Counted from the first letter of the stretch, positions 9,107 to 21,500 are shown. The stretch is 64,000 nt of DNA from Mycobacterium decipiens (GCF_963853665.1 NZ_OY970459.1:2046001-2110000); one strand, 5' to 3'. Made by a program: numbers and translations. The notes: generated from the sequence alone by a model not told the origin.

Positions 9107-9940
9107 ATGAATGGCTCGATCTCACAAGCCCACATCTCCCACCGACGGTCTTCCCGTCGACCCTCGACACTCGGGGCTGTCGCGATCCTGATCGCGGCGA
9201 CGCTTTTCGCAGCGATCGTTACGGGGTGCGGGAAAAAATCGACAATGGGGACCTCTCCGACTCCCGGGTCACCGGCGACCTCTCCGGCGACTGTGGCATC
9301 CGGATCGCCGTCGCCGGAAGCCCAGCAGATTCTGCAGGACAGCTCCAAGGCGACCAAGGCGCTGCGTTCCGTTCACGTGGCGGTGACCGTGACTAACCTC
9401 TCGAATCTCCCGTTTGAGAGCGTCGATGCCGACGTGACCAACCAGCCGCAGGGCAACGGCCAGGCGGTGGGCAACGCCAAGGTCAGGATGAAGCCGGACA
9501 CCCCGGCGGTCGCCACCGAGTTCCTGGTCACGAACAAGACCATGTACACCAAGGAGGGCGGCAGCTACGTCTCCGTGGGCCCCGCAGTGAAGATCTATGA
9601 CCCGGGCATCATCCTCGACAAGGACCGGGGGTTGGGTGCGGTTGTCGCACAGGTGCAGAACCCGACGATCCAGGGGCGTGAAACGGTCAACGGTCTGGCG
9701 ACCGTTAAGGTGTCCGGAGCCATCGACGCTTCGGTGATCGATCCGGTCGTGCCTCAGTTGGGCAAGGGCGGGGGCACCCTCCCGATCACTTTGTGGATTG
9801 TTGACGTCAAGGATTCGGCGCCGACGCCGCCGCCCGCCGCGAACCTGGTGCGGATGGTCATCAACAAAGATCAGGGCGACGTCGACATCGCGCTGTCCAA
9901 TTGGGGTGCGCCAGTCACCATCCCGAACCCGGCGGGGTAG
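9107..9940 (+). CDS. lprF: Lipoprotein of the LprG/LppX/LprF family
   Basis: A 277-residue exported lipoprotein. A basic N-region and hydrophobic core (residues 21-38) end in the lipobox V-T-G-C with the acylated Cys at about residue 41. A Ser/Pro/Thr linker and the LprG-like half-barrel follow (K-A-L-R-S-V-H start, D-P-G-I-I-L-D, closing L-S-N-W-G-A-P-V). This family binds or shuttles acylated (glyco)lipids across the periplasm; LprF is reported to bind glycolipids. The N-terminus MNGSISQ and the downstream order match Rv1368. The start is ATG at 9107. Confidence 0.9.
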   Translation: MNGSISQAHISHRRSSRRPSTLGAVAILIAATLFAAIVTGCGKKSTMGTSPTPGSPATSPATVASGSPSPEAQQILQDSSKATKALRSVHVAVTVTNLSNLPFESVDADVTNQPQGNGQAVGNAKVRMKPDTPAVATEFLVTNKTMYTKEGGSYVSVGPAVKIYDPGIILDKDRGLGAVVAQVQNPTIQGRETVNGLATVKVSGAIDASVIDPVVPQLGKGGGTLPITLWIVDVKDSAPTPPPAANLVRMVINKDQGDVDIALSNWGAPVTIPNPAG

Positions 9941-10143
9941 TAGGCGCGAGCGTGAACTCCGGATTGGGAACCGGCCCGGTCCAGCCGTATAGCTGGTCGA
10001 TCGGCTGCCGGCCGGGCCGGTTCCTGTCCGCGGGGCGAAGAATCCTTTGAGAATTCGCCAAGCCCACGACTCCAGCATTGGGATCTAGCCGAACGCAACG
10101 GCTAGCAACCGATCCCGCCCGAGGAAGACCTGGAGGAATACGA

Positions 10144-11613
10144 ATGACGAATGACCTCCCTGAAGTCCGGGAGCGTGCCGCCGGTCCACGCCCCGCTCCT
10201 CCTCCGGGTGGGCCACCGATGTCAGACGTGTGGGTTTACAACGGGCGGGCGTACGACCTGAGTGACTGGATTGCCAAGCATCCCGGCGGCGCCTTCTTCA
10301 TTGGGCGGACCAAGAACCGCGACATCACCGCCATCGTCAAGTCCTACCATCGCGATCCGGCGATCGTGGAGCGAATCCTGCAGCGGCGGTATGCGTTGGG
10401 CCGTGACGCAACACCTAAGGACGTCCACCCCAAGCACAATGCACCGGCATTTCTGTTCAAAGACGATTTCAACAGCTGGCGGGATACCCCGCAGTATCGT
10501 TTCGACGACCCCAATGATCTGCTGCACCGGGTCAAAGCGCGGCTGGCCGAGCCGGCGCTGGCCGCGCGGATCAAGCGCATGGACAAACTCTTCGACATTG
10601 TCGTTGCGGTACTGGCCGTTGCCTATTTCGCAGTTCAGGGTGTGCGGTTGGTCGAACCGCGATGGATGCCGCTGTGGGCCTTCGTGATTGCGATGGTACT
10701 GCTGCGCAGTTCCCTGGCCGGGTTCGGTCATTACGCACTGCACCGCGCGCAGCGGGGCTTCAACCGGGTTCTTGACAACGCGTTCGATCTGAACTACGTG
10801 GCTTTGTCCTTGGTCACCGCCGATGGACACACACTGCTGCACCACCCGTATACCCAGAGTGACGTGGACATCAAGAAGAACGTGTTCACGATGATGATGC
10901 GACTCCCGCGGTTGTATCGCGTTCCCGTACATACGATTCACAAGTTCGGCCACATGTTCAGCGGTATGGCGATCCGGATCGCGGACGTCTGGAGGATCAC
11001 CCGCAAGGTAGGCGTGCAGGAGGCCTACGGAAGCTGGCGCGGCGCGCTTCCGCACTTCCTCGGATCGTCCGGAGCGCGCCTACTCCTGGTGGGTGAGTTG
11101 CTGATCTTCGCGCTCGCCGGCGACTTTTGGGCCTGGGCACTACAATTTGTGGTGACACTGTGGGTCAGCACTTTCTTGGTGGTCGCGAGCCATGAGTTCG
11201 AGGACGATACCGAGGATAGCGCCGGCAACGGCGAAGACTGGGGCATAGATCAACTCGAGCACGCCAATGACCTTATGGTGATCGGGAATCGCTACGTCGA
11301 CTGCTTCCTGTCGGCCGGCCTGAGTTCACACCGCGTCCATCACGTGCTGCCGTTTCAGCGCAGCGGGTTCGCTAACATCGTCACCGAGGACGTCTTGCGC
11401 GAGGAAGCCGCGAAATTCGGTGTCGAGTGGCTTCCCGCAAAGAGTTTCGTCACCGATCGGCTGCCCAAGCTGTGCCGGACGTATCTGTTGTCGCCGTCGC
11501 GCCAAGCCGACGAGCGCAATTGGGGCTTTGTCCGCGAGCACTGCTCGCCCGCGGCCTGGAAGGCCAGCGCCAGCTACATGCTTGCGGGGTTCGTGGGAAT
11601 CGGGTCGGTATGA
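10144..11613 (+). CDS. Cytochrome b5-domain fatty-acid desaturase/hydroxylase-like membrane protein (Rv1371-like)
   Basis: The 489-residue product has an N-terminal cytochrome b5-like heme domain (K-H-P-G-G at about residues 44-48). A membrane desaturase/hydroxylase core follows, with hydrophobic segments near 160-195 and 305-350. Its three histidine clusters are H-Y-A-L-H, H-T-L-L-H-H and H-R-V-H-H, expected to bind a di-iron centre. ATG at 10144 was chosen because TGGAGGAA (10131-10138) is a good ribosome-binding site; the longer frame from 10078 lacks one. The stop overlaps the pks18 ATG. It probably modifies an acyl chain used by or made with Pks18. Confidence 0.85.
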   Translation: MTNDLPEVRERAAGPRPAPPPGGPPMSDVWVYNGRAYDLSDWIAKHPGGAFFIGRTKNRDITAIVKSYHRDPAIVERILQRRYALGRDATPKDVHPKHNAPAFLFKDDFNSWRDTPQYRFDDPNDLLHRVKARLAEPALAARIKRMDKLFDIVVAVLAVAYFAVQGVRLVEPRWMPLWAFVIAMVLLRSSLAGFGHYALHRAQRGFNRVLDNAFDLNYVALSLVTADGHTLLHHPYTQSDVDIKKNVFTMMMRLPRLYRVPVHTIHKFGHMFSGMAIRIADVWRITRKVGVQEAYGSWRGALPHFLGSSGARLLLVGELLIFALAGDFWAWALQFVVTLWVSTFLVVASHEFEDDTEDSAGNGEDWGIDQLEHANDLMVIGNRYVDCFLSAGLSSHRVHHVLPFQRSGFANIVTEDVLREEAAKFGVEWLPAKSFVTDRLPKLCRTYLLSPSRQADERNWGFVREHCSPAAWKASASYMLAGFVGIGSV

Positions 11614-12791
11614 ACAGCTCAGCTGAGGGCGGCGCGCGGCGCCGGGCCGACGAGGGGCACGAGGTTGACCTTGCCCAATTGCCGCCGGCTCCGCCGACTA
11701 CGGTGGCGGTGATTGAAGGCATTGCGACGGAGGCACCGCGTCGGGTGATCAACCAGTCCGACGTCGCCGACCGTGTTGCCGACCTCTTCGTTGATCCGGT
11801 TCAGCGGGAACGGATTCCGCGGGTGTATCAAAAGACGCGGATCACCACGCGCCGCATGGCGGTTGACCCGCTCGACGCCGGCTTCGATGGGCTCCGCCAA
11901 CGTCCGGGAACGATCCGGGATCGGATGAACCTGTTCTACGAGCATGGTGTTCCGCTCGCGGTGCAGGCGAGCAGGCGGGCCCTGGCCGGCGTTGAGCACC
12001 GGGTGGACGAGATCGGGCTGCTGGTGTTCGTCACCAGCACCGGATTCATCGCGCCGGGCGTGGATGTCGCGATTGTCAAAGAGCTGGGGCTGTCCCGGTC
12101 GATATCACGCGTTGTGGTCAACTTCATGGGATGCGCCGCGGCGATGAATGCCATCCGCACTGCCACCAACTATGTTCGTGCCCACCCGGCTATGAAGGCA
12201 CTGGTGGTGTGTATCGAATTATGCTCGGTGAACGCTGTTTTCGCCGATGACATCAACGACGTCGTCATTCACAGCTTGTTTGGCGACGGGTGTGCAGCGT
12301 TGGTGATCGGCGCCAGCCAGGTTCAGGAGAAGCTCGAGCCAGGCAAGGTGGTTATCCGCAACAGTTTCAGCCAGCTGCTCGACGACGCCGAAGACGGCAT
12401 CGTGCTTGGCGTCAATCACAACGGCATCACGTGCGAGCTGTCCGAGAATCTTCCGGACTACATCTACAGTGGCGTCGCGCCGGTGGTCACAGAGATGTTA
12501 TGGGACAACGGATTACAAAAGTCTGATATCGATCTCTGGGCGATCCATCCGGGTGGCCCCAAGATCATCGAACAGTCGGTGCGCTCGCTGGGGATCTCCG
12601 CGGAGCTGGCGGCGCAGAGCTGGGACATACTCGGCCGGTTCGGCAACATGCTCAGCGTATCGCTGATCTTTGTGCTGGAAACGATGGTGCAGCAGGCGGA
12701 GTCGGCGAAAGGCATCTCGACGGGGGTGGCGTTCGCGTTCGCGCCGGGGGTCACCGTCGAAGGCATGCTGTTCGACATCATCCGGCGATGA
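11610..12791 (+). CDS. pks18: Type III polyketide synthase, alkylpyrone synthase Pks18
   Basis: A 393-residue chalcone-synthase-fold enzyme. The catalytic triad is visible: Cys in F-M-G-C-A-A-A (about 175), His in W-A-I-H-P-G-G-P and Asn in R-F-G-N-M-L-S. The M. tuberculosis protein (Rv1372) condenses long-chain acyl-CoA starters with malonyl-CoA to alpha-pyrones, and the length here is the same. ATG at 11610 overlaps the stop of the preceding gene and the end overlaps the next start, so desaturase, pks18 and two sulfotransferases are one translationally coupled operon. The product is likely an oxidised, possibly sulfated alkylpyrone or lipid. Confidence 0.95.
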   Translation: MNSSAEGGARRRADEGHEVDLAQLPPAPPTTVAVIEGIATEAPRRVINQSDVADRVADLFVDPVQRERIPRVYQKTRITTRRMAVDPLDAGFDGLRQRPGTIRDRMNLFYEHGVPLAVQASRRALAGVEHRVDEIGLLVFVTSTGFIAPGVDVAIVKELGLSRSISRVVVNFMGCAAAMNAIRTATNYVRAHPAMKALVVCIELCSVNAVFADDINDVVIHSLFGDGCAALVIGASQVQEKLEPGKVVIRNSFSQLLDDAEDGIVLGVNHNGITCELSENLPDYIYSGVAPVVTEMLWDNGLQKSDIDLWAIHPGGPKIIEQSVRSLGISAELAAQSWDILGRFGNMLSVSLIFVLETMVQQAESAKGISTGVAFAFAPGVTVEGMLFDIIRR

Positions 12792-13810
12792 ATACAGGAG
12801 CAATTGTCGTGTCTTTTGTTGCGGACGAAGGGCGTAGTCCCGGCGATCGGGTCATGTACCGCTCGTGGATGAGCGACAACCTGCGTTGGGACGCGCTGGA
12901 ATTGCGAGCCGGCGACATTATCATCTCCGCGCCACCGAAGTGCGGCACCACCTGGACACAGCGGCTGATTTCCTTGCTCGTTTTCGATGGGCCGGACCTG
13001 CCGGGTCCGTTGCCGCTGGTATCACCGTGGCTCGACCTGACCGCCCAACCGGTCGAAATGGTTGTCGCAGCGCTCGGCGCCCAGAACCACCGACGGTTCA
13101 TCAAAACCCACACGCCACTGGACGGCCTCTTGCCCGATGATCGCGTCACCTATATCGGAGTGGGCCGCGATCCGCGCGATGCCGCAGTTTCGATGCTGAT
13201 GGACCATGACCGGATGCGGGCCCTGCGTGAGGCCGCTGGGCCGCCCGGCGAGCCCTTCCCCCCCATTCGCCGCGACTTTGGCGGCGAGTTCGGCCCGCTC
13301 GACGTCCTCCGAACCTGGATAGAGGGGCCGATCGCAGCCACTGAGGGGATAGCGTCGCTGGCCACCATCCTGCACCACTTCAACTCGGTCTGGTCCCGGC
13401 GCCACCAGCCCAACGTGGCGGTGTTCCACTACGCCGACTACCAGGCGGACCTCGTGGGCGAGCTGGTCCGTCTCGCCGCGGTCCTCGGAATCGCTCTGGG
13501 GCGAGATCGTGGCGAGGAACTCGCCGAGCACGCCACTCTTGACGCCATGCGCGCTCACGCCCGAGAACTCGCCCCCAGGGCCACTCCCGGCGTTCGGCCG
13601 AGGCACCAGCAGCGTAGCGACGACCCATTCTTCCGGGTCGGTGGCCGCGGACAGTGGCGACAAATCTTCACCGAGGCCGAGCATCGGCGCTATTCCGAGC
13701 GCGCAGCCGAGTTGGCTGGTCAGCTGGGTGGGCCGGAGTTCCTCGCCTGGGCGCACGCGGGCCGTAGCGGCAACGACACTGCCGTGGACAGGGGCAACTC
13801 ATGGCGGTGA
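12788..13810 (+). CDS. PAPS-dependent sulfotransferase, first tandem copy
   Basis: A 340-residue cytosolic sulfotransferase of the Stf/Rv1373 family. The 5'-phosphosulfate loop reads [12 protein letters not shown] and the 3'-phosphate site reads [11 protein letters not shown], both intact. ATG at 12788 overlaps the pks18 stop; a GTG seven codons in is an alternative. Rv1373 of M. tuberculosis is reported to sulfate trehalose glycolipids. This copy is clearly a paralogue of the next gene (same [15 protein letters not shown] and V-F/M-F-H-Y-A-D-Y segments) and differs mainly in the middle and C-terminus. Confidence 0.87.
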   Translation: MNTGAIVVSFVADEGRSPGDRVMYRSWMSDNLRWDALELRAGDIIISAPPKCGTTWTQRLISLLVFDGPDLPGPLPLVSPWLDLTAQPVEMVVAALGAQNHRRFIKTHTPLDGLLPDDRVTYIGVGRDPRDAAVSMLMDHDRMRALREAAGPPGEPFPPIRRDFGGEFGPLDVLRTWIEGPIAATEGIASLATILHHFNSVWSRRHQPNVAVFHYADYQADLVGELVRLAAVLGIALGRDRGEELAEHATLDAMRAHARELAPRATPGVRPRHQQRSDDPFFRVGGRGQWRQIFTEAEHRRYSERAAELAGQLGGPEFLAWAHAGRSGNDTAVDRGNSWR

Positions 13811-14757
13811 CCAGCCGAGCCGTGTATCGCTCGTGGATCAGCGACAACCAACGTTGGGACGCGCTGGAATTGCGGGAGGGGGACGTCGTCATCTCCGCGC
13901 CGTCGAAGTGCGGCGTGACATTGACTCAGCGGCTGGTGTCGCTGCTCATCTTCAACGGGCCCGATTTGCCGGCGCCCCTGTCGGTGGTGTCGCCGTGGCT
14001 CGATAGGACCGTCCGACCGATCGAAGAGGTCGTGGCCACCCTCAACGCCCAGGACCACCGTCGGTTCATCAAGACGCATACGCCGCTGGACGGCCTCGTG
14101 CTCGACGACCGCGTCATCTACCTTGGCGTGGGCCGCGATCCGCGCGATGCTGCCATGTCGGAACTGTTCCAGTGGGACAACATGAACCACACCAGCCTCG
14201 ACCGGATGGGGACCCGGCCGGATGCCCACTGCGACCCCAGCCCGGGTCAGGCGTTCCGGGCCTGGATGGAGGGACCGATCATGCCGCCCGAGCGGCCAAG
14301 CGTGCCGCCGGAGGGGACGGGGCCCCTGCCCCCGGCGAAGCACATGGGCTCGCTGTCCAACATCCTCCATCACTTCAATACGGTCTGGTCCCGGCGCCAG
14401 CGGCCCAACGTGGCGATGTTCCACTACGCCGACTACCGGGCGGACCTCGCGGGTGAGCTCGTCCGCCTCGCTGCGACACTCGGTCTTGATCTCGGTCGCG
14501 ATCGCGCCGAGGAACTGGCGCAGCACGCCACACTCGATTCCATGCGCGAACACGCCGCAGCTCTCGCCCCCGAATCCACCGAAGGCATTTGGCGCAGCAA
14601 CGAGCGCTTCTTCCGGGCCGGCGGCAGCGGCGAATGGCAGCAATACTTCAACGAGCACGTGTATCGGCGCTACTACCACCGCATCAACGAGCTGGCCCCA
14701 CCGGATCTGCTGGCCTGGGCACACGAGGGCCGCCAGGGCTGCGACCCAGCCAACTGA
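13801..14757 (+). CDS. PAPS-dependent sulfotransferase, second tandem copy (Rv1373-like)
   Basis: A 318-residue sulfotransferase whose C-terminus ([14 protein letters not shown]) resembles Rv1373 more than the upstream copy does, so this is probably the direct orthologue. The 5'-PAPS loop is altered to [10 protein letters not shown]: the usual Thr-Trp is Thr-Leu. The 3'-phosphate motif [11 protein letters not shown] is intact. The start overlaps the previous gene by 10 bp. Substrates are likely lipid or glycolipid hydroxyls, perhaps products of the pks18 operon; this is inference from context. Confidence 0.87.
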   Translation: MAVTSRAVYRSWISDNQRWDALELREGDVVISAPSKCGVTLTQRLVSLLIFNGPDLPAPLSVVSPWLDRTVRPIEEVVATLNAQDHRRFIKTHTPLDGLVLDDRVIYLGVGRDPRDAAMSELFQWDNMNHTSLDRMGTRPDAHCDPSPGQAFRAWMEGPIMPPERPSVPPEGTGPLPPAKHMGSLSNILHHFNTVWSRRQRPNVAMFHYADYRADLAGELVRLAATLGLDLGRDRAEELAQHATLDSMREHAAALAPESTEGIWRSNERFFRAGGSGEWQQYFNEHVYRRYYHRINELAPPDLLAWAHEGRQGCDPAN

Positions 14758-14760
14758 GGT

Positions 14761-15459
14761 TCAGCGCCGCTGGGCTCGGACATACCAGAACGCCATCTCG
14801 ACTTCGATGCCGTCCAGTTCGCGGCGCACCGTGGCGGGCTCCAGCGATGTGATGCCCCAGCCCGCGCCGCCGAGGACGTCGCGCAGCGTCTGTTCGGACA
14901 CCGACGGCCGCGGCCATTCGTCGTCGGGTGGATTCGCGTCGGAGAAGCAGCTGAGCAACAGGGTGGCGCCGGGTCGGGTGGCCCGGTGCACCGCGGCGGC
15001 GTACCTGCGCTTGCCGTCATCGTTGAGGCAGTGGAACATCCCGCTGTCGATGACCGTGTCGAATGCGGCGGTGTAGCCGTCGAGCCTGGTGGAGTCGGCC
15101 ACCGCGAACTTCACCTCCACCCCGGCGTCCTTGGCCCGCCGTTCGGCGGTTCTTAGCGCGGTCGGTGCAATGTCCAGCCCGGTCACGTTGTGTCCGTTGG
15201 CGGCGAGATAGATCGCGTTGTCGCCAAGCCCGCAGCCGATGTCGAGAACATCGCCGTGTACCCAGCCGTTGCTCTGCCAGGTGACCACATTGTCCTTGGG
15301 CGCCTTGGTATCCCAGGGTGGGGTCGTCACCGGCGGGAGGCCTCCACCTGGGCTTTCTCCGCGGTAGAGGGCGTCGAAATCGAGGCGCTGCAGGTGGGCG
15401 GGAAAGCCGGCGGATTCTGCGGAGGAGCTCGAGCTTGTCACTTTCGCCAGGGTAGTCAC
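14761..15459 (-). CDS. Class I SAM-dependent methyltransferase (Rv1377c-like)
   Basis: A 232-residue Rossmann methyltransferase. Motif I is V-L-D-I-G-C-G-L-G-D-N (about residues 71-81), the acidic residue after strand 2 is in T-G-L-D-I, and motif IV is D-T-V-I-D-S-G-M-F-H. The C-terminal W-P-R-P-S-V-S and M-A-F-W-Y-V-R segments match the family of Rv1377c. The acceptor is unknown. The first 20-25 Ser/Ala-rich residues may not be translated if an internal start near the L-D-F-D-A-L-Y segment is used. It is convergent with the sulfotransferase operon (3-bp gap). It lies just downstream of the large PKS on the same strand and could serve as a tailoring enzyme, but it is also part of the conserved Rv1367c-Rv1379 neighbourhood. 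Confidence 0.85.
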   Translation of the reverse strand: MTTLAKVTSSSSSAESAGFPAHLQRLDFDALYRGESPGGGLPPVTTPPWDTKAPKDNVVTWQSNGWVHGDVLDIGCGLGDNAIYLAANGHNVTGLDIAPTALRTAERRAKDAGVEVKFAVADSTRLDGYTAAFDTVIDSGMFHCLNDDGKRRYAAAVHRATRPGATLLLSCFSDANPPDDEWPRPSVSEQTLRDVLGGAGWGITSLEPATVRRELDGIEVEMAFWYVRAQRR

Positions 15460-15598
15460 GTTTGCCCGGCTGCATCCCGGGCGGGTGTGCTGCGATCACA
15501 CTACTCGCCGAAGGGGACCAGCCTTCGACGAATCCGGTATCAACAGTGAGCTTGGGGAACACGTCGGAACAGAGATTCGCAGCGAGGCGGGGGCTGTA

Positions 15599-18500
15599 TC
15601 AAACCACCCCTTCATCGGGTCTGTGCACCATTGCCATTAGCTCTTCGGGGCTCGAAGAATCGATAATGCGTTCAAGGTCTATTTGGTCAGTTTGTCGGGG
15701 CCTTTCTTCGGCATCACCATCTGTTCGATCACGTTTTTGCTTCGTTCCGCTACGAGCCAAGAGCAACAGTTCCTCTAGCAGACCTGCATCTCGAAGATCG
15801 CTGACCGCGATCGTTTTTAGGGTGGATCGCACCCTTTCGTCGTCAGATCTGGCAAGCCCTGGTTGCTGATCATCAGACTTGGGATGGTCGGCGACGCCGA
15901 GTCGGTGGCCCAAGTAGTGGGCAAGGGTGGCGGGGGTGGGGTGGTCAAAGGCCAGGGTGGGGGCCAGGGTCAGGCCGGTGTGTCGGGCTAGGGTGTTGCG
16001 TAGTTCGACGGCGCTTAGGGAGTCGATACCTAGGTCTTTGAAGGGGCGATCGGTGTCCAGGGTGGTTGGGTCGGGGTGGGCTAGAACGGTTGCGGTGGTT
16101 CTGGTGACTAGGTCGGTGAGGGTGCGGAGTTGTTGATCAGCGGTCTGGGTGGTTAGCCGTGCGGTGAATGCCTCGGAGTGGGCGTTTTTTGTGGTGTTGG
16201 TGGTTGTTGGTGCGTGCGCCGAGGCCAATTCCGTTAGTAATGGGTGTGCGCGGCGGGCGGTGAATGCGGGTAGGAATTGGTTCCAGGAGACGTCAGCGAT
16301 CGTAATGAGGGTGTCGTTTGTTTCAAGCGATTGCTGCAGTGCGGCCAGTGCGGTTTCGGGGGAAAGGGCTTTGATTCCGATGCGTTGGAAGGAGTTGAGG
16401 GCTTCGTCGGGCATTCCTGCGTGGTCTGCCCAAAGCCCGAAGGCCACGGATATCGCTGTCGTGTGCTTGTTGGCTCGCAATTGTGATGCGAGTGCATCGA
16501 TATGGGCGTTGGCTGCTGCGTAGGCGCCTTGTTGGGCCCCGCCCCAGACCCCTGCGGCCGAGGAGAACAGGATGAATGTCGCTGGCGGTTCGTCGTCGAG
16601 CAGTTCTGTCAGGTTGTCGGCCCCCACCGCTTTGGCGTAGTCCTGGCAGAACTCTTCTGTGGTTATTTCAGATATGGTGTGCCATCCGATGGTTGCTGCG
16701 GCATGAACTACCGTTTTGATGGGGCCGTGTTGGTTGCGGGTGTCGGCAAGAACGGTTGCTAGGGCTTCACGATCGGTCACGTCGACCGATACCAATGTTG
16801 CTCCAACGCCAATGGCGTCGAGTTGCTGTTCGAGTTCTGCAGTTTGCGGGCTTTGGGCGGCGTGGCGGCTCAACAATATGAGGTGGCTGGCCCCAGCTTC
16901 GGCTAGCCATCGAGCAACGTGCTTGCCTAATCGACCGGTGGCGCCGGTGACTAAAGCGGTGCCCGATGTTGTCCACGTAGTTGCACGATCTAGTCGATCT
17001 AGCGGCAACGGCGCCTCGTATAAGCGTCGAGCACTAATGCCGTGTTGGCGTATTGCGAGTTGATCTTCTGATTGCGGGCAGGTCAGTATCTTGTGCAGAT
17101 GCTCAACATTGCGGGCAGTCGCTATGTCAGGAAGATCGATGAGCCCTCCCCACCGGTCGGGGTACTCAATACAGATGGATTGCCCTAACCCCCACACAGC
17201 GGCCTGGCTCGGACTGACAGTACTGTTTTCGTCTGGGGATGTGGCAACCCCGCCTTGGGTGAGAACCCACAACGGCACGTCAAGACCGGAATCGCCATAG
17301 GCTTGCCCAACGCGCAAGGTCGCTATGAGGCCTGTAGATATCCCTGAAAGACCGGGGTGGGGTCGCTGTGCTAGTGCCATGAACGAAACGATGTCCTCAC
17401 AACCGGTGCGTGCAACTGTGTCAGACAAAAGCGCCGTCAGGGAGTTTTTGTCGAAGTCGCTCGGATCGATAGCGAGCACTTCTAGGTTGTCGGTGTATTG
17501 TGCCGACAAACTGGCGATCCAGGCATTGTCGTCGGCCTGTTCAGGAAATGCTAAAACGAGCAATCGTTGGCGGGTCCGTGGAAAGGTATTCGGGGTGATA
17601 GTTTGCCAGCCGACTCGATAACGCAATCCGTTAATCATCGAGCGAACTCCGAGGTCTTTACGCCATTGCCGCAGGGCGTGCACGACCGGTTCTAGTGTTA
17701 GGTCTTTGGCGTCGCTGATCTTTAACACCTTCGCCACGGTGTCGACCGCATCGTCTTCGATGGCGTTCCACAACACCTCTTCCCCGGGGAGGCCGATATC
17801 AGCGGTTGGGGTGGGGGCCAGCCAATAGGAACGGTGTTGGAAGGGGTAGGTGGGCAAAGCGACGGCTTGCGCGTGGGGATACAGACTTTGCCAGGAGGGG
17901 CTATGGCCATGGGCGTGCAGCTGGGCGATTGTGCCGGCCAGCATGTCTAGGTCGGGATGGTCGCGGTGCAAGGTGGTGATCACCGCCGACTGGGTCCGAC
18001 CAGAAGTGCGAGCCAACGTGTCGGCGATTGGTGGGGCTAGCACCGGGTGCGGGGATAGCTCCACAAAAGTGTGCTCACCGGTAGCCAGCAGATGCTCGAC
18101 ACTGTCATGGAGTCTGACCGGCTCACGCAGGTTGCGGTACCAGTAGTCGGCGTTCATCACGGTGGTGTCCAGCGGCTGATCCGATAGTGCGCTGTGCACC
18201 GTGGAATACAGCTGCATCTGCGCCGGGTTGGGGGTCAAGCCGGCCAGTTCGTCCAGGAGGTGTTCACGCAGCTGCTCAACCTGGCTGGAGTGCGAGGCGT
18301 AATCGACAGCCACACGCCGGGTATGGATACCGTCCTGATCACAGGCGGCGCTGAATTGTTCCACCGCGGATGGCTGGCCGCTGATGATGGTGTGTGAGGG
18401 GCCATTGACCGCGGCGATGCTCAACGCATCACCGTAACGCTGCAATCGTGAGCGCAGTTGATGGGCGGGCAGCAACACCGAAGCCATTGCGCCAGCACCT

Positions 18501-21500
18501 GACAACCGCGCCAGCGCCGCACTGCGCAGCGCCACAATTTTGGCGGCATCGGCCAGACAAAACACCCCAGCGACATAGGCGGCAGCGATTTCTCCCTGGG
18601 AATGCCCGATCACCATATCGGGCACGATCCCGTAGCTGCCTAGTGTTTTGGCCAACGAGACCATCACCGCAAATAACACCGGTTGGACCACGTCGGCGCG
18701 GTCTAGCCGTGGCGCACCCGGATCCTGACAAATAACATCACGCACCGACCAGCCTGTCCAAGGCCGCAGCGCCTGATCGCACTCGTCTAGGGCCGCAGCA
18801 AACACGTGATGGTTGTCGTAAAGCTGTGCGACCATGCCGGGGTATTGCGCGCCCTGGCCTGGAAAAACGAACACGATTTTGCCCGCGAGGTGGGGTAGAT
18901 GGTGGTGGCTGGTCAGCTGTGGGTGGGGTTGATCGGCCCCCAGCGCCTGCAGGACCTCGAGCAAGTGATCACGGGCATTCTCGGTGCCGCGGTGACTAGT
19001 GATGACCGCGCGGTAAGGATGGTGACTGCGGGTAGTGGCCAAACTGTAGGCCACGTCGGTCAAATCCACATCGGGATGGCTGATCAGGTGCTCATGTAAC
19101 CGCTGGGCCTGGGCGCAAAGGGCCCGTGGGCTGCGCGCTGAGATCGCCCACACCAACAGCGGTGGCATACCCACCGATGCATCACCACCCGACGCGAATG
19201 CAGCAGGTGAACTAGGGGCTTGCTGCACGATCAGATGAGCATTAGTGCCACTGATCCCAAACGACGAAACCGCCGCGGTACGGGGATGATCCGTCACCGG
19301 CCAAGCCACCGCTTCAGTAAGCACCCGAACCGTGCCAGCCGACCAGTCGATATGCGGGCTGGGCCGATCCACATGCAAGGTCGCAGGCAATATGCCATGG
19401 ATGATGGACTGAATCATTTTGATCAGCCCAGCAATCCCGGCCGCGGCTTGGGTATGACCCAGGTTGGACTTGATCGATCCCAGCCACACGGGATGTTCAC
19501 GGGTATGGTGCGCGCCGTAGGTGGCGATCACCGCACCGGCTTCGATCGGATCCCCCAGTGTGGTGCCGGTACCATGGGCCTCGACCACATCGACGTGCTC
19601 AAGACTGATACCTGCGTTGGCTGCTGCTTGGCAGATAACCCGCTGCTGGGCGGGCCCGTTGGGAGCGGTCAACCCGTTGGATGCGCCGTCTTGATTAATC
19701 GCCGAGCCAGCAATGACTGCCAATACAGGATGATGGTTGCGCCGAGCATGACTAAGCCGCTCGAGCACCACCACCGCCGCGCCTTCCCCCCATCCGGTGC
19801 CATCGGCAGCCGCGGCGAACGCTTTGCACCGGCCATCGACTGCCAACCCGCGCTGGCGGGCGAACTCGATAAACGCAGCTGGCGTGGTCATAATGGTGAC
19901 CCCTCCGGCCAACGCAAGGCTGGATTCACCGTTTCGTAACGACTGACACGCCAAATGAGTGGTCACCAAGGATGACGAACACGCGGTATCCACCGTGATC
20001 GCTGGGCCCTGTAAGCCCAGGAGATAAGCGACCCGACCTGAAACCACGCTGGTGGCAACACCGGTCAACGTGTGGCCTTCGGCTCGGTGTGAGTTGCTAG
20101 CTCCGTAGGGCTGCGACCATGCGCCGGCAAACACTCCGGTATCCGAGCCAGCCAACCCCACCGGGTCGATCCCAGCGGTCTCCAAAGCCTCCCAGCACAG
20201 CTCCAAAAACACCCGCTGTTGAGGATCCATGGCTTGGGCCTCGCGTTGGGAGATCCCGAAAAATTCCGCGTCGAAGTCGGCAGCCCCCGCCAGGAACGCG
20301 CCAGAGCATGTGTACGTTTTGCCTACAGCGTCCGGATTAGGGTCAAACAATGTGCCCAAATCCCACCCACGATCATCTGGAAACCGACCCACCGCATCGG
20401 TTTTGCTGCTAACCACATCCCATAACGACGCCGGTGATACAACACCACCAGGAAACCGGCACGCCATACCTACCACCGCCACCGGCTCGTCAACACCTGC
20501 CGCGGCGGTAACGAGTGTCGTGGGTGTGGTGGTGAGGCTAAATGCACTGACTAGATGACGGGCAAGGGTGGCGGGGGTGGGGTGGTCAAAGGCCAGGGTG
20601 GGGGCCAGGGTCAGGCCGGTGTGTCGGGCTAGGGTGTTGCGTAGTTCGACGGCGCTTAGGGAGTCGATACCTAGGTCTTTGAAGGGGCGATCGGTGTCCA
20701 GGGTGGTTGGGTCGGGGTGGGCTAGAACGGTTGCGGTGGTTCTGGTGACTAGGTCGGTGAGGGTGCGGAGTTGTTGATCAGCGGTCTGGGTGGTTAGCCG
20801 CGCGGTGAATGCCTCGGAGTGGGCGTTTTTTGTGGTGTTGGTGGTTGTTGGTGCGTGCGCCGAGGCCAATTCCGTTAGTAATGGGTGTGCGCGGCGGGCG
20901 GTGAATGCGGGTAGGAATTGGTTCCAGGAGACGTCAGCGATCGTAATGAGGGTGTCGTTTGTTTCAAGCGATTGCTGCAGTGCGGCCAGTGCGGTTTCGG
21001 GGGAAAGGGCTTTGATTCCGATGCGTTGGAAGGAGTTGAGGGCTTCGTCGGGCATTCCTGCGTGGTCTGCCCAAAGCCCGAAGGCCACGGATATAGCTGT
21101 CGTGTGCTTGTTGGCTCGCAATTGTGATGCGAGTGCATCGATATGGGCGTTGGCTGCTGCGTAGGCGCCTTGTTGGGCCCCGCCCCAGACCCCTGCGGCC
21201 GAGGAGAACAGGATGAATGTCGCTGGCGGTTCGTCGTCGAGCAGTTCTGTCAGGTTGTCGGCCCCCACCGCTTTGGCGTAGTCCTGGCAGAACTCTTCTG
21301 TGGTTATTTCAGATATGGTGTGCCATCCGATGGTTGCTGCGGCATGAACTACCGTTTTGATGGGGCCGTGTTGGTTGCGGGTGTCGGCAAGAACGGTTGC
21401 TAGGGCTTCACGATCGGTCACGTCGACCGATACCAATGTTGCTCCAACGCCAATGGCGTCGAGTTGCTGTTCGAGTTCTGCAGTTTGCGGGCTTTGGGCG

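Noticed and set aside
20530..20560. Dehydratase or enoylreductase domains in the large PKS
   Set aside because: The AT-KR linker is about 450 residues and carries only the structural KR half; no H-x-x-x-G-x-x-x-x-P or NADPH enoylreductase motif was seen in either module.
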